The notes below the pieces were generated by a model. The model made no database searches, had not been told where the DNA came from, and saw only the letters and a program-made list of their open reading frames with translations. This document shows positions 9,208-20,247 of a stretch of DNA of 45,297 nt, one piece after another. Every line of letters starts with the position of its first letter. The first letter of the stretch is position 1. A program made the translations under genes and the position numbers. The DNA lies in NCBI GenBank assembly GCA_000697055.1, contig JNDT01001958.1:1-45297 (forward strand), in the 5' to 3' direction. Source of the stretch: Saksenaea vasiformis B4078 (lineage: Eukaryota > Mucoromycota > Mucoromycetes > Mucorales > Saksenaeaceae).

Positions 9208-9919
9208 TCATTCATTTGGAGTATCAGTCTTCTCCATATCCTCATCCTCTTCAGGTTCATCTACTTCCTCTTCAAGTTCCTCTTCTTCATCATCGTTTTC
9301 CTTTAACTTTTTGTCTAACTGTGATCCTGCAGCTTCATCTTCATCCAAACTACGTTTCTGCCCTCGTTGTTCATCTTCTGGAAGACTGCACTCTTGCTGT
9401 GGGTGTGGGCTCTGTTCATCCTCATCGGCTTTCTTCTCCTTTTTACGTTGCTTTTTGTCTACCTGCAACTGCTGGTAGGCTATTGTACAAGAAATACCGA
9501 AATTAGAAAGATGGCGTAAAGAACCATAGAAAACTTATGTGAATCCTCACCACTAAAAGATTCCTTTAATGGTGTAACCATATGATCCAATTCAAGTATC
9601 TCTAGTGCTTTGAACACGTCGGCTGCACTGATCGTCTTATGATTCGCCCTTTTTGCCACATCGTTGGCACTATTGCATTGGTCAATATCTGTTCAAATTA
9701 TTCTGTAGTTAACGCACACTGAACTTAGATAGTTAATAAATACAGTAGACGCTTTGCTTACTGCCAGCTTTGCATCTTTTTGCAATGCTGTTCCAGGGGG
9801 AAGCTCAATACCAAATATGAGTAATGGGATTCAGGAAAATAGAAATGACAACTTACTGCATGTTTTAATACTCTTGCGACATTGGCTTTTGGTAACTCAT
9901 TATCCTCGATCGATGACAT
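9208..9919 (-). CDS. DPB4: DNA polymerase epsilon subunit Dpb4 / POLE3-like histone-fold protein
   Basis: Exons 9857-9919, 9725-9803, 9551-9688 and 9208-9479; introns of 53, 36 and 71 bp; 183 residues, whole codons. The histone fold runs from [14 protein letters not shown] through [26 protein letters not shown] and [23 protein letters not shown], diagnostic for the Dpb4/POLE3/CHRAC17 family. The C-terminal third is lysine-rich, then strongly acidic ([19 protein letters not shown]), as in POLE3. Dpb4 pairs with Dpb3 in polymerase epsilon and in CHRAC/ISW2-type remodellers, acting on nuclear DNA. Intron 2 is unusually short and leaves a NIDQCNS stretch in the fold's central loop; this junction is the least certain. 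Confidence 0.85.
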
Positions 9920-12002
9920 GTTTGGTTACAGCACACTTCACACAAGGTTTCTCTCCAATCCACGCAGAATCGTCAGTCCTACGAATTGTGACCGTTTCAG
10001 CAGAGGAGTTGCTTAATGGCGCGCACGAAGCAATTTTGTTGTGCCGCAAACGAGGTCCCAGTTACGATTATAAAAGAGTAAGCTGTTTGCAGAAGATCTA
10101 TAGGAACATTTCGTATCCTAGTGCGCCTAATTACAAATAAATATTTGGTTATGACTAGAGAAGATTCATCAGAAATAAAGTATTAATAGCAATGGCATTG
10201 TGGACACTGTGCAGGCGATGAAAGTAGGAAATTCGACGTATGTAAGGAAAAGGACGACTACTTATGGGGAGAGCGCATGACTACAGCAGATAGAGGCGAG
10301 TAAATTGGACTCTGAAAGACTGTTTGAGCCGGCGGGATCACAGAAGACGTTCCTCCGATACTATCAGGCTACGTAGAAGGTAGTTGGCTGTAACAAAATA
10401 CCTGAGAGATAGAACAAGTGATCGCAACTGGCAAGGCAAGTTATGATGATAAGTCATTCGGAGGACGGTGCGAGCTTAGCTTGGAGGGGTGCATTCCAGA
10501 GAGCTTTTCATGCCTTAGGATTGGCGTAAGAACAGTAATCAGACAGGCTGTGCATGGCTGGGTGTTCGGTCAAGAAGAACCTGTATCCTGATAGGGAAGC
10601 TCTGGAGAGGCCATCAACAAGAGCGGGAAATAGGACAGCAGCAAAAATGATGAGTGGCAGAAGAGGCGAAGACAGATTGCAAGATCCGTTATTTAACCGA
10701 AATGGGTGGACGAAGCTGCGCAATTACACAAGCTAAACCGAAACCACGGGGCATAGAAACAAGATAATCTTGTCACCTCATAAGACTTCTCCATAGGACT
10801 TATCACCTTCACTGTCGATGATGGGTTTGAGGTCTTTGTAGATTTTGGTGAAAGTCCATATTTACACACAGATAAACTCTGAATGCCTATGAAGGATGGT
10901 GTGTTCTCAAGGAGGTCAAAAATTGCACGAATCCAGCGCATCTGTGCAGCACACCAATTCTTTCAAGATAAGCTTTTAGGAATCAAATAAGTGCAACGTT
11001 TTCTGGTGATATTTACGATACAAGGCTGCAATGATTGCTTTGGCCAATCGCGTCTTATTAGAAGGCTGGAAGATGCTTGGGATATGGTGCACTTATTTCT
11101 CATTTCCTATATCGAGAGATAATCTGCCTATATGTTTGTGTAACGGTCCAATGTGTATCGATCGAAAATTTCCTGAGTTCTGAGATGATCATGTCTTGTT
11201 TGGTCTAATCTCCTCCGTTGGACGCTTCCGAAGCATTTTCCAATCCACTGAATGCTAGCAAAAGAAATTTCTATCATTCTCCTCGAGCAGTTCTGAGGTG
11301 GGGCAGGTGATTTATCCCTGATACTAGTCCCAATTGACTTGTTGAATGAGTTGCTTAATCGACGGTTTGTTAATGTGACCTTGTTGTAAGTGCAACAATG
11401 CTATTGTTGAGAAATTTTACCACCACATCGGAAGGTAAAACAGGAGTTAACCGAAGTTTCATCAGATACGACGAGCAACACAGAAAATTGGCTTCTATTT
11501 TCATAATGCTTGCACATTTTTTTTTATTTAGAATTGCTATATTATAAGTGTTATTTTCTTGCAATAGTGTACATACTTATAGAGATGTATGTGTGTGTGG
11601 GACAACGAGTCAAAGGAACGGCAAAGAAATAATGCAGAGCGTCGTCAGAGGATTCGATTATACCAGACGTTCACATCACTAATCGATAACAAAATGGTAC
11701 ATGGAGTTTGGATTGTTCAGTGTAACCTATGAATTTGTTCAGCATACAGATCGATTATGCATGTCACCAATTAGCAATGAATACAGTTTTAGCAATTTAT
11801 GACCAAACCTTTTGCAAGACCTACGGCTTTGTTGAGAAGAAGATAATACACAGCCAGAAGAAACGACACCGGAAGGCGACGGCAAGTACGATCGATCAAC
11901 ATCACGTGGCAGTTGGCGGGTCCAAGAGGACTGCGTATGAGAGTAAGAGGACTGCGTATCAAAACTTAAGATATTTCGAACCTTGGACAGAGGAATCTTC
12001 TT
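9920..12002. other. Intergenic region between DPB4 and MOT1
   Basis: About 2.1 kb with no gene I can support. Small frames on both strands (10508-10941, 11370-11564) have no recognisable domain; part of 10500-11500 may be a heavily decayed transposon, but I cannot identify it. A 15-bp direct repeat (AAGAGGACTGCGTAT) occurs twice at about 11927-11962, just upstream of MOT1. Confidence 0.4.
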
Positions 12003-15000
12003 ATGACAACAAGGTAACAGCTTTGTTCACCATTTCTTTTATTGTTCTTCTTTCTTTTATTGGAATCAACGAAATCTTATCTGTAATGTACAAGCAGACT
12101 CGATCGCCTGGTGCTCTTGTTAGACACAGGTTCGACCGCAGCTGTAAGGCGAACTGCTGCCCAGCAATTGGGGGAAATTCAAAAGCAACATCCTGGTGAA
12201 TTATATAATCTATTATCTAGAGTACGAGTTAAGATTGACTTGACGAGACCCATTTAACGTTCTTTGTAGGTCGTTGTTCATTTGAGGAGCAAAGCTTGGG
12301 ATACGCGATGGGCTGCAGGACTTGCCCTGGAAGCGATTGCTGCTAATGTTCCACCATGGGAACCATCATCAACCATAAAGATCGAAGAGACATCCATCAA
12401 TTTGGATGATACGCACAAGCTGAACTTCGGTCAATTCGATTTGGCGTCTGTACTGTCTCACGGAAAATTATTACTCGGATCCGCCGGAAAAGAGTATGAC
12501 ATTGAGTTTTCGGACATGACACCACAGGAACGTTTAGAAATGCAACGCCGTAATCTGAAAGAACGTCTAGGTATTGGCAGTCAATTCATAGAGGGTATGA
12601 AGAATGAGCCGGGTAGACTTTGAGATAAACTCACTTTTTTCGTTAGTTGACCTGGTGGATGTTACAGATATAGACACCCGTAAAGGTTCTAATCGGAAGA
12701 AACAAGGAAGTCCTGCTCCAATACCATCTACGTCCACAAATCTAACACCCCAGCCGCCACCAACTCCAGCTGTACAAGAAATCAATATGGCTGGTCTATC
12801 TGCTCGTGAACGAAACATGTTAAAACGAAAGATGAAAAATGACGCTAAAATGAACAAGAACAAAGAGAAGTGGGTTGTTTTGAACCGTTGTTAATTATTA
12901 ACCTTGGAAATCTAGAGTGCGTGTGTTAGACCTCAAAGGCAAATCGACAGCTAAACCAGTGAAAGTCGAACCAGACACTACAGAGAAAGGTATGGGGAAG
13001 CAACAAATAGATTGTGTTTTATAATGTCGGTATATCTTTCATGTAGATTTCGCTTTTACCGCGCAACCACAGTCTAATAAATTCGTGGTGGAATCTAAAA
13101 AGCCGGTAACCCCACAGGAAACGCGACCAGATCAACCACAGTCCGAATGGCCCTTCAAAATAGTTTGCGAGCATCTATGTATGGACTTGTTCGATCCAAC
13201 ATGGGAAATACGCCACGGCGCTGGAATTGGTCTACGAAGTATTCTTAAAGCTCATGGAGAGGGTGCAGGCAAAATAGGCAGGTACCAATGTTTGTGATAA
13301 GAAGAGAATGTTAATCATCCGGCAACCTATAGTTGGAGTTGACCAGGCCAAGCAAGAAGAACTACACAACACTTGGCTAGAAGACGTTGCGATACGTTTG
13401 CTATGTATTTTCTCTCTCGATCGGTTTGCAGATTTTGTGTCTGATCAGGTGGTTTGTCCTGTACGTGAAACATGTTCGCAAACATTGGGTGTGGTCCTGC
13501 AGTACATGAAACCTGAAGCGGTCACAAAAGTTCATGCTACGCTATTGAAGCTTATCAGTCAAGAAGACCCAGCATTTTGCCAGAAATCGATTTGGGAAGT
13601 GCGACATGCGGGCCTGCTAGGTCTCAAATATACTGTGGCTGTCCGCAAAGATCTTGCAGAGATTCTGGTGGAAGGAACAACGGGTGCAGTAATTCTCGGC
13701 TTGCGAGACCACGATGACGATGTACGAGCAGTGAGCGCAACGACTTTGCTTCCTATTACGGCTGAGTTTGTCCGGATGAGCTCCCGGGAGCGCATTCACG
13801 ATGTAATTACGACGTTGTGGGATTGCTTAATAGACCTTAAAGACGACTTGACAGCTTCCACCGCTGCAGTGATGGATTTAATCGCCAAAATGTTTGAACA
13901 GCCCGGAGTGATGGATATTGTGCGCTCTGGATGCTCACTTGCAGATCTTGTTCCTCGCTTGTACCCTTTCTTCAGACATACGATCACTGGCGTGCGTCTA
14001 GCAGTCTTAAACACGCTGTTGACGTTTTTGACGTGTCGTACCGCATCAGAGTGGGTTGATGATCGCGTATATCGGCTAGTCTTTCAGAATTTAGTGGTTG
14101 AAGAGAAACCAGACATCATTAAGAAAACGTTAGACGTATGGCGGAATTTAACCATCGGTGGATACGTGCAAGCGCAAGACGTGTTGCAAGGAACACAAAA
14201 CTGGCTTGGTAGCTGGTTTGAAGTTACTATGACACCTATCGGACAACCAATAGATATAGCAACACATTTCTACAAGCCGCCAGGCGCATTTGGATTCGGC
14301 GGAACAACTAGCGTAGACGTGTCGGTCAAAAAAGGGAAAACCGCTGCCAAAAGTGATCTGGATGTTGGTCTGGGGCCAGAAAAGACGGAAGGGGGGAGCC
14401 ATAATTTAGATGTCGGCATGATCTCCCAGGATTTTTCTCTAATTACAACTGAACAAGTACTTCGATGTCGCATTGCTTGTGCTGAAGCTCTTGGTATAGC
14501 CATGAGCACATGGCCAGATGATTCGATGGAGCTATCGTACCAGGAAGTTTTGCTGACGCTTTTATCTTCCCAGTGGGCTTTGAAACGACAGCTGGGTGCG
14601 ATGGTCATTGAAGAATGGGCAAAAGCAGTATTACAATCCCGGTATAATGCGGACTGCATCACTCATGCACCGCCTGACGCCATACTTGCGTTGTTACACA
14701 AGTTCCCGCAGACTTTATCGCAGGCCATGATTGTCAACCTGGAAAATGCAGCGACACATACAACGGGTTTCTATTTCGAACTGGTTCATCTGTTAAAGAG
14801 AATTCGTGGTGAATGTCAGGCATTACTAAATGGATTTGTCGAAGCAAATGTGCCAGCTGCAATTCTACCTACCTTGCCGGTACTGGTGTTAGGAGAAGCT
14901 TCCCCCGAACAAGAGACGCTGTTTAGTATCGAGACGGCTACTCAGGTAGTCGCTGATCGATACGATGAACTCGTTGCTCGCTTACCCAGAGGCAAAGGAA

Positions 15001-18000
15001 GAATCGCTGCGGTGAAAAAGTTAGAAGAACGCCAAAAGCGTGTAGTGTCATCGATCGGTTATTATGAAGATCTGAAACAAAAAGTCGAAATCAATGTGTA
15101 TGCAGCTACAGCTGGAGCGGTCGTTGAACTGGGCGTGCTTCCATCGAAACTAAACCCCATTATTCGCAGTGTGATGAACAGCGTCAAAGTAAGAAGAATA
15201 TATATGCGGTATTCCAGCAGGCTAATCAATTTCGTAGTTTGAGGAAAACTGTGATCTTCAAAAGAGATCTGCTTCGACGCTAGCCGATTTGGTAGCATTA
15301 TGTGCCCGCTTAAAGGGTCGACAGAGCCCAAATGACAAAATCGTGAAGAATCTCTGCAATTTCCTGTGTTCAGATACGACGAGGACACCTGTTTTAAAAG
15401 ATAATCCTATCAATTCTGCTATTCTGACTATTCAAAAAGAAGATACGAACAAAACAGCGAGTGTTGCGACCAAAGATACACCAACGCTTACGGCAGAACA
15501 GAAAGAGGAACAGCTCATGAAACGCGGTGCAGAAATCTCGTTACAGGCGCTTTGTAATCGATTTGACAACAGAATCTTCGATATTGTTCCAATGTTGTGG
15601 GAATGCATGTCATTAAAACTGAAAGAAGTTTTCGGAGCAAATGATATTGCAAGCGCGGATGCACTTATTACATCTGATTTCTCTTTTGGCCAGGAGGTCA
15701 TCGGCGCATTGACAGTTGTGAATACAGTTGTGCCCTATCTTTCTCAGGAGCTTTGGAATCAGGTATATCATTGCGCGTTAAGATTGTGTTACAGCTAACA
15801 TACATTATAACTAAGGTGGTCAGCATTGTACCTGATATTTGCAATGCTCTCCGATCCTCATTTGCTGTTATTCGTCATGTCAGCGCGCGTTGTCTCGCTA
15901 CCGTTGCCAACGTAATCACAGCAGACACAATGCAAATTGTGATTGAACGCGTCTTGCCCGAACTTGGGAACACAATTAGCGTGTACAATCGTCAGGGAGC
16001 CGCGGAGCTGGTTTATCACCTTGTGCAACTGCTGGACACAAAGGTTTTGCCATACACGATTTTCCTTATTGTACCGATTTTGGGTCGTATGAGCGACGTA
16101 GACGATGCTGTACGACTGATTTGTACCAATTGTTTTGCGCTCCTTATCAAGCTTGTACCCTTGGAAGCTGGTATACCTGATCCTCCTGGCATGTCTCTTG
16201 AACTGTTGGCACATCGTGACGAAGAACGGCGTTTCTTGTCTCAGCTTCTCGACAGTTCCAAGGTGGAGACTTTCGAAATTCCTGTCAAGATCAACGCCGA
16301 ACTTCGAAGATATCAGCAAGAAGGTGTAAGTTGGCTGGCTTTCCTTAACAAATTCCATCTGCATGGTATTTTGTGCGATGGTAAGTTAGCTTAGGACACG
16401 TTTGCACAAACTCAATATCCTCTTAATGCAGATATGGGTCTTGGCAAAACGTTGCAGTCTATCTGTATTTTAGCAAGTGATCACCATATGCGTTCAGAAC
16501 GTTACAAAGCTACCAAAGCGCCTGATTCGGTACCATGTCCGTCACTTGTGATCTGTCCGCCTACCCTTACTGGCCACTGGTTCCACGAAGTTCGAAATTA
16601 CGCAGACAACTTAAAGCCAATGCTGTACACCGGGGGTCCTGGCGAACGTAAACGGTATGTTATATGAATGAGAAATGCCCGTCACTAAATGTGTTCGTAT
16701 AGACTGCGTTCTACATTTGTAAAGCATGATGTGATTATCATGTCATATGATATTATCCGTAATGATATCGATGATTTAGCGAATATGCAATGGAATTATT
16801 GTATCTTGGATGAAGGTCACATCATTAAAAATGGGAAGACAAAGATCACAAAAGCCATCAAAACGATCAAGTCGAACCATCGCCTGATTCTATCCGGTAC
16901 TCCAATTCAGGTAACATCGATTTTTGATCGATGAATTCCATCTAAATGTTCCTATAGAACAATGTCTTGGAGTTATGGTCTTTGTTTGACTTCTTGATGC
17001 CTGGATTCTTGGGCTCCGAAAAAATGTTCAATGAACGGTTCGGGAAACCTATCCTGGCAAGCCGTGATGCTAAAAGCTCTTCGAAGGATCAAGAAGCAGG
17101 TAACCTGATACAGCAACTGTGATGCCATTAGGTAGCTAACCATATAGATAGGTGCATTGGCGCTAGAGGCATTACACAAGCAAGTCTTGCCATTCCTTTT
17201 GCGACGTCTGAAGGAGGATGTGTTGCACGATCTGCCGCCGAAAATTATTCAAGATTATTACTGCGAACTGAGTGACCTGCAGGTAAGCACTGGGAGATAT
17301 TATAATAAGGTGTGTAACGTGTGTGGCACAGAAAAATCTCTACGAAGAATTTGCCAGATCGCAAGCGAAGAATGCTGTCGAGCAGGATCTTGAAAGTGAT
17401 GATACAAAGACGAATGGTAGCGGTAAATCTGCTACGCATATCTTCCAGGCGTTGCAATATCTTCGAAAACTATGCAATCATCCACTTCTCGTTGTCAATG
17501 AGAAGCATCCCAGCTACGACAAAGTTCAACAGATGCTCACGCGAACTAGTACTTCATTACATGATATCCATAACGCGCCCAAGTTAATGGGACTGAAACA
17601 ATTGCTGGGCGAGTGTGGAATTGGTGTAACAAGTACTGAATCCGAATCGGATCCTGCGTCAATAACGAGCGTTGGTGCCGTGAGTCAGCACCGTGCGCTT
17701 ATCTTCTGTCAACTTAAGACGATGTTGGATATTATTGAAAACGATCTGTTTAAGCGACTCATGCCGACTGTGAGTTACTTGCGATTGGATGGTTCAGTAG
17801 ATGCAAGCAAGAGACACGAACTCGTCCAGAAGTTTAACGCAGACCCTTCTATCGATGTTCTGTTATTGACAACTCATGTTGGTGGCCTCGGTTTAAATCT
17901 GACAGGCGCAGATACGGTCATCTTTGTAGAGCACGACTGGAATCCAATGAAAGACTTGCAAGCGATGGACCGTGCCCATCGTATCGGACAAAAGAAGGTG

Positions 18001-18330
18001 GTCAACGTGTACCGTCTGATCACACGTGGTACACTGGAAGAAAAGATCATGGGTCTTCAGAAATTTAAATTAAATATCGCCAATACGGTTGTGAACCAGC
18101 AGAACTCAGGACTACAAAGCATGGATACCGATCAAATCTTGGATCTGTTTAATGTCAGTGGCGGAGATGAAGTAGAGACGAAGCAGAAGAAAGCCAACAA
18201 AGGAGGCATGATGGATACGGAGGGCGCTGGAAGGGCGAAAAATGTACTGGAAAACCTGGAGAACTTATGGGAAGAAAAGGACTACGAAGAAGAATACAAT
18301 ATCGACAGCTTTATCAGCAGTTTGCACTAA
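12003..18330 (+). CDS. MOT1: TBP-associated Swi2/Snf2 ATPase Mot1 (BTAF1)
   Basis: Mot1/BTAF1 removes TATA-binding protein from DNA using ATP. Fourteen exons: 12003-12013, 12098-12221, 12270-12594, 12647-12869, 12916-12989, 13047-13289, 13333-15188, 15238-15762, 15816-16380, 16432-16654, 16703-16910, 16958-17099, 17152-17282, 17332-18330. They total 1882 residues, close to yeast and human orthologues (about 1850-1870). A tiny first exon gives [12 protein letters not shown], the expected N-terminus. HEAT repeats fill the first two thirds (e.g. [38 protein letters not shown]). The C-terminal helicase shows DMGLGKTLQ (Walker A), LDEGHIIKN (the Mot1-type DEGH box), [19 protein letters not shown], and RAHRIGQKK (motif VI), ending [10 protein letters not shown]. 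The exon 6/7 junction (GTTTGT donor at 13290) is the least certain. It ends 174 bp from the convergent phosphatase gene. Confidence 0.96.
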
Positions 18331-18504
18331 TTGACATCAAAGTAAAATCAACGCAATTTATTACCCATTCGTTTGTTTATTCTTAGTATTATCCTTTATC
18401 CGCGAAATTAGGATTGGGGATACATGTGTACATCATCAGCATGGGATTGAAAATAAGGAAAATATTTTTATTCAACTATCTACACTATTCTGATAAAGAA
18501 AGCT

Positions 18505-20002
18505 TTAGGCTTTCTGTGTTTCGTTAAGCGATTTGCCGGTCATCAGACCGGTGATGGTATTATTCATGAACTCGATTTCGGAGGCAGGTACGTGAACGTT
18601 GGTGTAGCCCAAAGTGGGTGCGAGGAAATCGAACACATTGGCTAGAGTTTTGTTTGTATCACCGCGACCCAAGTTGCCCAAATCCCAGTTGTGCTAAAGT
18701 TTCAGATCCATTAATATGCTTAAGCGTACTGCCATTATTCTCTTAAATATTACCTCCACGGTGCTGAGGGTCGAGTAGTCTGTAGTAAAGTCGGTATATG
18801 AGCAAGTGTGGCCACAAATGTAACTAATACTTACGGGTATAAAAGGTATCATCACGAGTGCCCTTCAACTTCTCTGGAACCTTGCCTAATAACAAAGACC
18901 AGATGTGGTTTCGAATGGGATAGGTTTTGTTCTAATATTGGAAAATTAGGGAGATTAAAACGAGAGTAAAGGTAGCTACCTCGTCCCAAGTAAGCAACAC
19001 CAAGGTTCTATCAAGGAGCTTGGTGTTGTTGAGCGTTGACTTGTAGAAACGTTGGAGCCAGTTGCCAGCATAAGTAGCGTTTGTGTCTACAAGAATGGAG
19101 ATGAGACTTTTCGAAGACGAAGTACAAATTGAGAACATACCGTGGCCGTCGTTATCCATGTTAGGCGTGTAACTATTAAATAAAGAAATAATAATAAAAA
19201 GGTAAGATGAAGTTTAGTACAAGATCGACTATCTGACTGATGTATACGCACAACATCCAGTTGGGAAGTGTTTCGGCTTCGATATCCTTGGCCAGTTCCT
19301 TGGCTAATAGCAACTATCAGTTTAATTTCATGTTGCTTGCCTTTTTACCATCGACGATGTTTTGCAATCGAGTCTTGTTCGTGTTAATAGATTGGAAACT
19401 GACTGCAGGGTTGTGCTTGCGCATGTAGGTGCCATCACGGTTTTCGTACTTGTACCCGGTGAATCCAGTGTAAGGAATGTCTTCCTGATACAACTTCCAT
19501 GTCAAGCCCTTATTTTCTAGAAGGTCGAAAATAGTAGAAATATTTGCAGGAATGTCATAGTAATCATCGTTGGTTAGACCAAAGGTAGATCCACCACCAG
19601 CAGCCACATAGTTTGGTTCAGAAGGATGGGTCAAGGCTAAATTAAGCACGTAAGTACGGCGATTAACAAAAGTCTTCCTCTTTGTTACCATTGAAGTTTG
19701 TCAATGTGATACCCTCCTTTTCCAAACTTTTAAATTGAGGAAGGCTGTCGATAAGAGCAAAATCCTAAAACATCTCGTTTAGATACTATTTGATTTTTTA
19801 AGAGACTTACTTCATTCTCAAACCAGACTTGCAAGATATGGTCGAACGCCTTTCCGGTCTTTGTAGTTCCCGTCTTTGCGGTGCCAGAGTGACCACCCTT
19901 GGCCTTACCATGCTCTGCACTGTCATGGTGACCGTGGCCACAGGCCAAAGCTGAAGAGGCTAAACAAGCGAAAGCGACCACCGATGCCAAAGAAATATGC
20001 AT
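18505..20002 (-). CDS. Secreted acid phosphatase (phosphoesterase family, PF04185 type)
   Basis: Nine exons: 19811-20002, 19689-19764, 19349-19636, 19252-19303, 19141-19172, 18980-19086, 18835-18931, 18754-18779, 18505-18693; introns of 45-79 bp; 352 residues, whole codons. The start MHISLASVVAFACLASSALA is a clear signal peptide, followed by a His/Gly/Lys-rich linker. The catalytic domain carries the phosphoesterase-family landmarks FDHILQVWFENE, THPSEPNYVA, TPNMDNDGHDTNA, TLVLLTWDE and VEHNWDLGNLGRGD. Several N-x-S/T sites fit secretion. The likely role is releasing phosphate from organic esters outside the cell or in the wall. The intron at 19173-19251 uses a GTGCGT donor. Confidence 0.9.
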
Positions 20003-20042
20003 GATCAGACAAGTGAAGGGCTTCAAACAAGAATCAGATCGT

Positions 20043-20052
20043 GTTTTATATA
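20043..20052 (-). promoter_or_regulatory. TATA box of the acid phosphatase gene
   Basis: On the minus strand TATATAAAAC lies 41-50 bp upstream of the phosphatase ATG, between it and the 3' end of CBP80. Position and sequence fit a strong TATA promoter of an inducible gene. Confidence 0.55.
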
Positions 20053-20247
20053 GAGAATTGCGGACAAAGAAACGATAAAGGTCTGATCACGGCGTGTTAG
20101 AATACAGGGCGATGATTGGCAATACATCAAATGAGACAGTGCTGTGTTCAGAAGATCGGTGCACCCTGATTTATGTACTGAAAAAGAAAAAATAACCCAA
20201 TCCGGATAATAAATTTATTTATTCCTTCGGTGCATGCTATACATCTG

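Noticed and set aside
10016..10083. Open frame starting MARTKQ, identical to the start of histone H3
   Set aside because: After six residues the sequence has no histone similarity and stops within about 22 codons; no splice donor follows that could lead to an H3 body. Probably chance.
13559..14662. Several antisense frames of 60-130 codons across MOT1
   Set aside because: They are shadows of the long MOT1 exon 7 and have no domains or promoters of their own.
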